The notes under the pieces were generated by a model. That model saw nothing but the letters and a program-made list of their open reading frames with translations. It made no database searches and was not told where the DNA came from. Below are positions 1 through 3,451 of a DNA stretch of 5,899 nucleotides, piece after piece. The stretch spans positions 1 to 5,899 of the forward strand of contig JAGHTD010000272.1 in the NCBI GenBank assembly GCA_018065475.1, read 5' to 3'. Numbering within the stretch: position 1 is the stretch's first letter; every line of letters starts with the position of its first letter. A program made the translations under genes and the position numbers. The DNA is from Candidatus Colimorpha enterica. GTDB lineage: Bacteria > Bacillota > Clostridia > Oscillospirales > CAG-272.

Positions 1-300
1 CCTCACACCCTCGCAAGATACACCGAGATCGCAGACGCTCTCGGTTTCGGAGGCAACACCGACGAGGAGAAGCTCGAAAACCTCATCAAGAACATCAACG
101 AGCTCAAGGCAAAGGTCGGGACCAAGCCCACGATCAGAGACTACGTTCCCGACGAGGCAGACTTCCTTGCCCGCCTCGACAAGATGGTAGAGCAGGCGTT
201 CGACGATCAGTGCACCGGTGCAAACCCGAGATACCCGCTCATGAGCGAGATCAAGCAGATGTATCTCAACGCTTACTACGGCACAAACGAAAAGGTCTGA
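1..300 (+). CDS. adhE: Bifunctional aldehyde/alcohol dehydrogenase AdhE, C-terminal 99 residues (5' end outside window)
   Basis: Frame 1 is open from the first base and stops at TGA 298-300, followed at once by an in-frame TAA. The 99 residues are the end of the iron-dependent alcohol dehydrogenase domain: PHTLARYTEIADALGF, then a charged helix with INELKAKVG, then DDQCTGANPRYPL and SEIKQMYLNAYYG at about residues 68-95. That last block is typical of the C-terminus of clostridial and enterobacterial AdhE. Known for the family: the roughly 870-residue cytoplasmic enzyme reduces acetyl-CoA to acetaldehyde and then ethanol with two NADH, and assembles into spirosome filaments. The N-terminal acetaldehyde dehydrogenase half lies outside the window, so the bifunctional assignment is inferred from the close match of the tail. 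A single-domain iron alcohol dehydrogenase is the alternative. A terminator follows 10 bases after the stop, so this gene ends its transcription unit. Confidence 0.9.
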   Translation, partial: PHTLARYTEIADALGFGGNTDEEKLENLIKNINELKAKVGTKPTIRDYVPDEADFLARLDKMVEQAFDDQCTGANPRYPLMSEIKQMYLNAYYGTNEKV

Positions 301-310
301 TAACAAAATC

Positions 311-341
311 CCGGTCATCCGTGAAGGATGACCGGTTTTTT
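311..341 (+). terminator. Intrinsic terminator of adhE
   Basis: A perfect 10-bp stem, CCGGTCATCC (311-320) with GGATGACCGG (326-335), closes a 5-nt loop GTGAA and is followed directly by six T (336-341). It starts 10 bases after the adhE stop. It separates adhE from the promoter beginning at 343, which practically abuts the T tract. Confidence 0.93.
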
Positions 342-342
342 C

Positions 343-371
343 TTGACTTTTCTCAAAAAATATGATAAGAT
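343..371 (+). promoter_or_regulatory. Sigma-A promoter of the tandem lipoprotein genes
   Basis: The -35 box is TTGACT (343-348), followed by a 17-base spacer and -10 box TAAGAT (366-371). An extended -10 TG lies at 363-364 (TGA directly before the -10). The start of transcription would fall near 378, about 60 bases before the first ATG. The promoter sits immediately after the adhE terminator, so the lipoprotein genes form their own unit. It strongly resembles the rhamnosidase promoter at 3391-3419: both begin TTGACTTTTC, use a 17-base spacer and contain TATGATA. Confidence 0.8.
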
Positions 372-421
372 ATAAGCAGTAACCACCGTAAAACAACATA
401 ATCCCCTCGGAATCTTGTTCA

Positions 422-429
422 AGAAAGGA
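422..429 (+). promoter_or_regulatory. Ribosome binding site fixing the start of the first lipoprotein gene
   Basis: AGAAAGGA lies 9 bases before ATG 439. The frame also has an earlier TTG (415) and a GTG (436). The TTG lies before this site and so cannot use it. ATG 439 also gives a clean lipoprotein signal peptide starting MKRTVF. The 12 bases TCAAGAAAGGAA (419-430) recur exactly at 1081-1092 before the paralogue, so the duplication included the ribosome binding site. Confidence 0.8.
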
Positions 430-438
430 AAAACCGTG

Positions 439-1050
439 ATGAAAAGAACCGTATTCTTATTGCTCGCCCTGTGTTTTGCCGTTTTGCTCTTCTGTTCCTG
501 CGCAAAGGAACCCGTTTCGCCGACGGATGACACTTCCGTCACGACCGCAGGAAGCACCTCCTGCGTCCCCGAAACGCTACCGCCTGTCGAAGGCACCGTG
601 ATACTGACGATCAACCCCGACGGCACCGCGACGGAGGAGCCGTCGAACGCGAAAGGTTGGAGCACCTGCGACCAGCTGGTAAGAGAACATATCTTTGACG
701 AGCAGTACTGCGAATATCTCAAAGAAAAGGGAATAAACCCGCTGACAGAAGCCGACGTCGAAATGATCGACAAATACTATGATTTCATTTACAACTCATT
801 GATAGAGTCGGTTGCGGAATATGAAAAAGAAAACTGTCTGATCAGAAACCGGACAACCGAATATGTCACATGGGTCTCCAACAGTTCTCACTACTTTATG
901 TTCCAGACCGAATGCATTTCCAACGTCACGGAGAAAACGACGCAGAAATACGGCTGCGGAGACCACTCCCACATCTTTGGGTACATTGCAGTCGAGAAAA
1001 AGGACGACGGCAGTATCGTCCTGACGCTGCTCCCGCCGGTCGGAGGATGA
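439..1050 (+). CDS. Putative lipoprotein, first of a tandem paralogous pair (function unknown)
   Basis: This encodes a 203-residue protein that I do not recognise. Residues 1-20 are a type II signal peptide: MKR, a hydrophobic stretch (VFLLLALCFAVLLF), then a lipobox ending FCS before Cys21. The mature protein would be lipid-anchored on the outer face of the cytoplasmic membrane. Phe at -3 is slightly atypical; the paralogue has Val there. After Cys21 comes a Thr/Pro/Ser-rich spacer (about 22-52), a short strand-like VILTINPDGTAT (54-65), a probably helical Asp/Glu/Tyr-rich centre (about 75-155), and a C-terminal block with Cys159, a YGCGDHSH motif (Cys173, His176, His178) and a final strand IAVEKKDDGSIVLTLLP. 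The ATG is preferred over an upstream TTG because of the ribosome binding site. It is probably co-transcribed with the next gene, 48 bases away. Being lipid-anchored is well supported; any binding or sensing role would be a guess. Confidence 0.85.
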   Translation: MKRTVFLLLALCFAVLLFCSCAKEPVSPTDDTSVTTAGSTSCVPETLPPVEGTVILTINPDGTATEEPSNAKGWSTCDQLVREHIFDEQYCEYLKEKGINPLTEADVEMIDKYYDFIYNSLIESVAEYEKENCLIRNRTTEYVTWVSNSSHYFMFQTECISNVTEKTTQKYGCGDHSHIFGYIAVEKKDDGSIVLTLLPPVGG

Positions 1051-1098
1051 TTTCGCGGCGCAGCAATGAAGAAAAGTATATCAAGAAAGGAATAAATC

Positions 1099-1713
1099 AT
1101 GAAAAAAATAATCTCTTTGCTTCTCACCGTTTGCTTTATGCTGTCTCTCGTCTGTTCTTGCGCAAAAGAACCCGCTTCGCCGACGGATGACACTTCCGTC
1201 ACGACCGCAGAAAGCACATCCTACGTTCCCGAAACGCTACCGCCCGTCCCGCCTGTCGAAGGTACCGTGATACTGACGATCAACCCCGACGGCACCGCAA
1301 CGAAAGAGCCGTCAAACGCGAACGGATGTAATCTCACCAGAACCTGGGAAGAATTATTTACGGATACTGAGATCGAATATTTCAAAATGCGCGGAATGAA
1401 CCCCCTGACCAAAGCGGACTCCGATACGATCAGTAATTATTATGACATTATTCTCGAATCGCTTAATGCGTCGATCGCCGAATACAATGAGGAAAACTAT
1501 CTGACCGACGGGCGTTTCAGCAATTATGTTTCCTGGACGCTTGACGATTATTACCGCTATATATTAGAATCGGAATGTATTGCCCACGTCACAGAGAAAA
1601 CGACGCAGCAGTACGGGTGTGGGGAGCACTCTCACGTCTTCGGGCTCATGGCAGTCGAGAAAAAGGACGACGGCAGCATCGTCCTGACGTTGCTGCCCGC
1701 AGTAGGCACCTGA
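1099..1713 (+). CDS. Putative lipoprotein, second of a tandem paralogous pair (function unknown)
   Basis: This encodes a 204-residue paralogue of the preceding gene. It has a type II signal peptide (MKKIISLLLTVCFMLSL) with lipobox VCS before Cys21, then the same Thr/Pro-rich spacer. The spacer carries one extra PPV unit: PPVPPVEG here against PPVEG in copy 1, a 9-base near-repeat. The VILTINPDGTAT strand and a diverged centre (about 77-155) follow, then a nearly identical C-terminus with Cys160, YGCGEHSH (Cys174, His177, His179) and AVEKKDDGSIVLTLLP. The Cys and His residues of the tail are kept in both copies, whereas Cys42, Cys77, Cys91 and Cys133 of copy 1 are not. AAGAAAGGA lies 7 bases before the ATG. 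No separate promoter is visible in the 48-base gap, so it is probably read from the promoter at 343-371. Its transcription ends at the hairpin at 1729. Function unknown. Confidence 0.87.
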   Translation: MKKIISLLLTVCFMLSLVCSCAKEPASPTDDTSVTTAESTSYVPETLPPVPPVEGTVILTINPDGTATKEPSNANGCNLTRTWEELFTDTEIEYFKMRGMNPLTKADSDTISNYYDIILESLNASIAEYNEENYLTDGRFSNYVSWTLDDYYRYILESECIAHVTEKTTQQYGCGEHSHVFGLMAVEKKDDGSIVLTLLPAVGT

Positions 1714-1728
1714 TAAATAAGCAAAAGA

Positions 1729-1767
1729 AAATCCCGTTTCATGCCGAAGCGGGATTTATTTTTTATA
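1729..1767. terminator. Bidirectional intrinsic terminator between the lipoprotein unit and mgtE
   Basis: A 12-bp stem (1729-1740 with 1746-1757, one G-T wobble) has a 5-base loop ATGCC. On the plus strand it is followed by ATTTTTTAT; on the minus strand the stem runs into TCTTTTGC. It therefore suits both convergent units. The mgtE stop codon (1765-1763) lies inside the plus-strand T tract, only 5 bases from the stem, so the two genes share a very compact 3' junction. Confidence 0.88.
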
Positions 1768-3142
1768 ATCCGAGAAGCGTCTTTGCGAAGGTGAAATAGA
1801 GGAGAAGCGAGACGGCATCGACTATCGTCGTGATGAACGGCGACGCCATGACGGCAGGGTCGAAACCGATCTTCTTCGCCAGCATGGGAAGGGTGCAGCC
1901 GATGATCTTCGCGCACATAACGGTGAGGGCAAGCGCACCGCAGACCGCAAAAGCGACCATAACGCTGACGTCGGCGTTGCCCATGATGAGGCGATCGACG
2001 AGCATTATTTTTCCGAAGGTGGCGACGGCGAGGGCGATACCGCAAAGGATAGACACTCTGAACTCCTTCCAGACGACCGAAAGGATGTCGGAGAAGGTGA
2101 TCTCCCCGAGCGAGATACCGCGGATGATCGTGACAGAGGACTGCGAGCCGGCGTTTCCGCCCGTGTCCATAAGCATCGGGATGAAGGCGGTGAGAACCAC
2201 CATTTTCCCGAGTGCGTCCTCAAAGGACGAGATGATTATTCCCGTAAAGGTCGCCGAAACCATGAGGAGGAGCAGCCAGGGGATACGGTTGAGCCATATT
2301 TTGACGGCGGAGGTCTTGAGATAGGGCTTGTCGCTCGGCGTCATAGCCGCCATGATCTCGATGTCCTCTTCTCCCTCTTCCTGGATGACGTCGATGGCGT
2401 CATCGACCGTTACGATACCGACGAGGCGGTTTTCCTTATCGACTACCGGAAGCGCAAGGAAGTCGTACCTTCTGATCATCTCGGCGGTCTCCTGCTGGTC
2501 GGTCGTAGTCTCGACGCTTATGACGTTATCGACCATAATGTCGGAGACGAGCACGTCGGGATCGGAAAGGATGAGGTTGAGCGCCGTGACGGCACCGATC
2601 AGCTTTCTGTTCTCGGTTACGTAGCAGTAATAGACGGTCTCGGAGTCGATACCGACCTTTCTTATATGTTCGAGCGCCTCGCTGACCTTCATCGTCGGAC
2701 GGAGGTTGACGAACTCGGTCGTCATGATCGAACCCGCACTGTCCTCGGGGTAGGAGAGGAGCTGATTTATCTGCGCCCTGTTCTCCTTCGTCGCGCTCGA
2801 CAGTATTCTCGTGACTATGAACGCGGGCATCTCCTCGATGATATCGACGGTATCGTCGAGATAGAGGTCGTCGAAGATTATTTTAAGCTCTTTATCGTTG
2901 AAGGAGCGGATGAGCGCCTCCTGTGTGTCGGAGTCAAACTCGACGAAGACCTCGGATGCAAGTTCCTTCGGGAGTATTCTGAATATCGCCGGTCTCGACT
3001 CCTCGGCGATATCGTCCATGAAAAGAGCGATGTCGGCGGGCTCCGCCTCTATCAGCATCTGTCTCAAATCGTAATACTTTTTCTGTTCAGCCAGCTCGAC
3101 GGCTTTTTCGATGTCCAGAGTGGCTATGATCTCATCTTCCAT
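1763..3142 (-). CDS. mgtE: Magnesium transporter MgtE (complete)
   Basis: This is a complete 459-residue MgtE-family Mg2+ channel/transporter, close to the roughly 450 residues usual for the family. Order: an acidic N-terminal helical domain (about 1-130); two CBS domains (about 135-197 and 198-257, with VSDIMVDNVISV and LPVVDKENRLVGIVTVDDA); a connecting helix (about 258-282); and a five-helix membrane domain (about 283-457). Signatures are PMLMDTGGNAGSQSS (322-336) and FDPAVMASPFITTIVD (427-442). Asp442 matches in context the pore Asp (Asp432) of the Thermus protein. Known for the family: the homodimer admits Mg2+ and closes when Mg2+ binds the cytosolic N and CBS domains. The start is ATG 3142, with AAAGGGA 8 bases upstream; a TTG eight codons earlier (3166) overlaps the region before that site and is less likely. 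It has its own promoter and a structured leader. The downstream neighbour converges on it, and it forms no evident operon. Confidence 0.96.
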   Translation of the reverse strand: MEDEIIATLDIEKAVELAEQKKYYDLRQMLIEAEPADIALFMDDIAEESRPAIFRILPKELASEVFVEFDSDTQEALIRSFNDKELKIIFDDLYLDDTVDIIEEMPAFIVTRILSSATKENRAQINQLLSYPEDSAGSIMTTEFVNLRPTMKVSEALEHIRKVGIDSETVYYCYVTENRKLIGAVTALNLILSDPDVLVSDIMVDNVISVETTTDQQETAEMIRRYDFLALPVVDKENRLVGIVTVDDAIDVIQEEGEEDIEIMAAMTPSDKPYLKTSAVKIWLNRIPWLLLLMVSATFTGIIISSFEDALGKMVVLTAFIPMLMDTGGNAGSQSSVTIIRGISLGEITFSDILSVVWKEFRVSILCGIALAVATFGKIMLVDRLIMGNADVSVMVAFAVCGALALTVMCAKIIGCTLPMLAKKIGFDPAVMASPFITTIVDAVSLLLYFTFAKTLLGL

Positions 3143-3150
3143 TTTTCGGT

Positions 3151-3157
3151 TCCCTTT
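3151..3157 (-). promoter_or_regulatory. Ribosome binding site of mgtE
   Basis: On the minus strand AAAGGGA (3157 to 3151) lies 8 bases before ATG 3142. It decides the start in favour of ATG over the TTG at 3166. It lies 12 bases beyond the T tract of the leader terminator, so termination would prevent mgtE expression altogether. Confidence 0.8.
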
Positions 3158-3169
3158 CTTTTTCAATAG

Positions 3170-3200
3170 AAAAAACGCATACGGAACGTTTCCGTACGCG
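3170..3200 (-). terminator. Leader terminator immediately upstream of mgtE
   Basis: Read on the minus strand, CGCGTACGGAA (3200-3190) pairs with TTCCGTATGCG (3186-3176) as an 11-bp stem with one G-U wobble and a 3-nt loop. Six T follow at once (3175-3170). It lies between the mgtE promoter and the mgtE ribosome binding site, which is the position of a riboswitch or attenuator expression platform rather than of a gene end. Confidence 0.85.
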
Positions 3201-3203
3201 CAG

Positions 3204-3224
3204 AAAAAGAGAACCTACGTTCTC
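3204..3224 (-). terminator. Second, weaker hairpin with T run in the mgtE leader
   Basis: On the minus strand GAGAAC (3224-3219), loop GTAG and GTTCTC (3214-3209) form a 6-bp hairpin followed by TTTTT (3208-3204). It could act as a weak terminator or as an alternative fold competing with the stronger hairpin just downstream. Its GAACGT could pair with ACGTTC in the loop and 3' arm of that terminator. Confidence 0.5.
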
Positions 3225-3340
3225 GGTTTATCCTTGCAGGCGGAAATGTTCGGCTATTATGATACCATATAATCGCACACTACTGTCCGGATTACCTGCG
3301 TCCATTCCGCCCACCTCGTTTTCTTTTTTTGAGTGTCTAT

Positions 3341-3369
3341 ATTTTACCACTTTTTTTCCTTTTTGTAAA
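3341..3369 (-). promoter_or_regulatory. mgtE: Sigma-A promoter of mgtE
   Basis: On the minus strand the -35 box is TTTACA (3369-3364), followed by a 17-base spacer and -10 box TAAAAT (3346-3341), with the extended -10 TGG directly before it. Each hexamer has one mismatch to consensus. Transcription would start near 3334, leaving a leader of about 190 nt. It diverges from the rhamnosidase promoter; the two -35 boxes are 21 bases apart. Confidence 0.8.
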
Positions 3370-3390
3370 CCCTTTTCGGAGATATTAAGA

Positions 3391-3419
3391 TTGACTTTTC
3401 ACATTTTTTATGATATAAT
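3391..3419 (+). promoter_or_regulatory. Near-consensus sigma-A promoter of the rhamnosidase gene
   Basis: The -35 box TTGACT (3391-3396), a 17-base spacer and a perfect -10 box TATAAT (3414-3419), with extended -10 TGA (3411-3413), make this the strongest promoter in the window. Transcription would start near 3426, giving a leader of about 26 nt, too short for a riboswitch. Any sugar control would therefore need a repressor. I see no convincing operator palindrome. Confidence 0.87.
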
Positions 3420-3438
3420 TTTTTCAATCAAATTATGC

Positions 3439-3445
3439 AAAGGAG
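3439..3445 (+). promoter_or_regulatory. Ribosome binding site of the rhamnosidase gene
   Basis: AAAGGAG lies 6 bases before ATG 3452, an optimal arrangement. It fixes the start and rules out the ATG at 3435, which lies upstream of the site. Confidence 0.88.
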
Positions 3446-3451
3446 CATATT

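Larger units (their letters stand above)
419..1713 (+). repeat. Tandem gene duplication (copy 1 about 419-1050, copy 2 about 1081-1713)
   Basis: The two lipoprotein genes lie head to tail. Identical DNA runs include 516-550 with 1176-1210 and 595-629 with 1264-1298, each 35 bases. The shared region begins upstream of the ribosome binding site (419-430 with 1081-1092) and reaches the last codons. Similarity is not even: the first roughly 50 mature residues and the last roughly 37 are close to identical, while the central roughly 85 residues are only about half identical, with a two-residue length difference near residue 75. Confidence 0.88.
3143..3334 (-). promoter_or_regulatory. Structured mgtE 5' leader, candidate riboswitch or attenuator
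   Basis: The predicted start of transcription near 3334 leaves about 190 untranslated nucleotides before mgtE, far more than a ribosome binding site needs. In RNA order the leader has an A-rich start, a 9-bp aptamer-like stem (3311-3303 with 3248-3239) enclosing about 54 nt, a hairpin with a U run (3224-3204), then a strong terminator (3200-3170) just before the ribosome binding site. mgtE genes in Bacillota are often controlled by the Mg2+-sensing M-box (ykoK) riboswitch. I looked for its conserved GGUGAGGCUCC core and did not find it, so the class is not assigned. A diverged M-box, another ligand class or simple attenuation all remain possible. Confidence 0.6.

Noticed and set aside
415..438. 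TTG start eight codons before the first lipoprotein ATG
   Set aside because: The ribosome binding site at 422-429 lies after the TTG and well placed for ATG 439; the ATG also gives a normal lipoprotein signal peptide like that of the paralogue.
1051..1098. Separate promoter or terminator between the two lipoprotein genes
   Set aside because: The 48-base gap has no hairpin with a T run and no convincing -35/-10 pair, only the ribosome binding site of the second gene.
3143..3166. TTG start eight codons before the mgtE ATG
   Set aside because: The AAAGGGA site at 3157-3151 lies between the TTG and the ATG and serves the ATG; the extra residues are not part of the MgtE family.
1830..3169. Several plus-strand open frames opposite mgtE
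   Set aside because: They are antisense to a complete MgtE with all family signatures; their products are Ser/Thr- or Arg-rich with no motif.
3201..3340. Known riboswitch classes (TPP, FMN, SAM-I, cobalamin, lysine, glycine, purine, THF, Mn2+, M-box) and T-box in the mgtE leader
   Set aside because: None of the conserved core strings I remember for these classes is present; a covariance-model search is needed before excluding a diverged member.
3389..3429. GATTGA/TCAATC inverted repeat flanking the rhamnosidase promoter as a possible operator
   Set aside because: The arms are only 6 bases, 29 bases apart, in AT-rich sequence where such matches are expected; one arm overlaps the -35 box by necessity.
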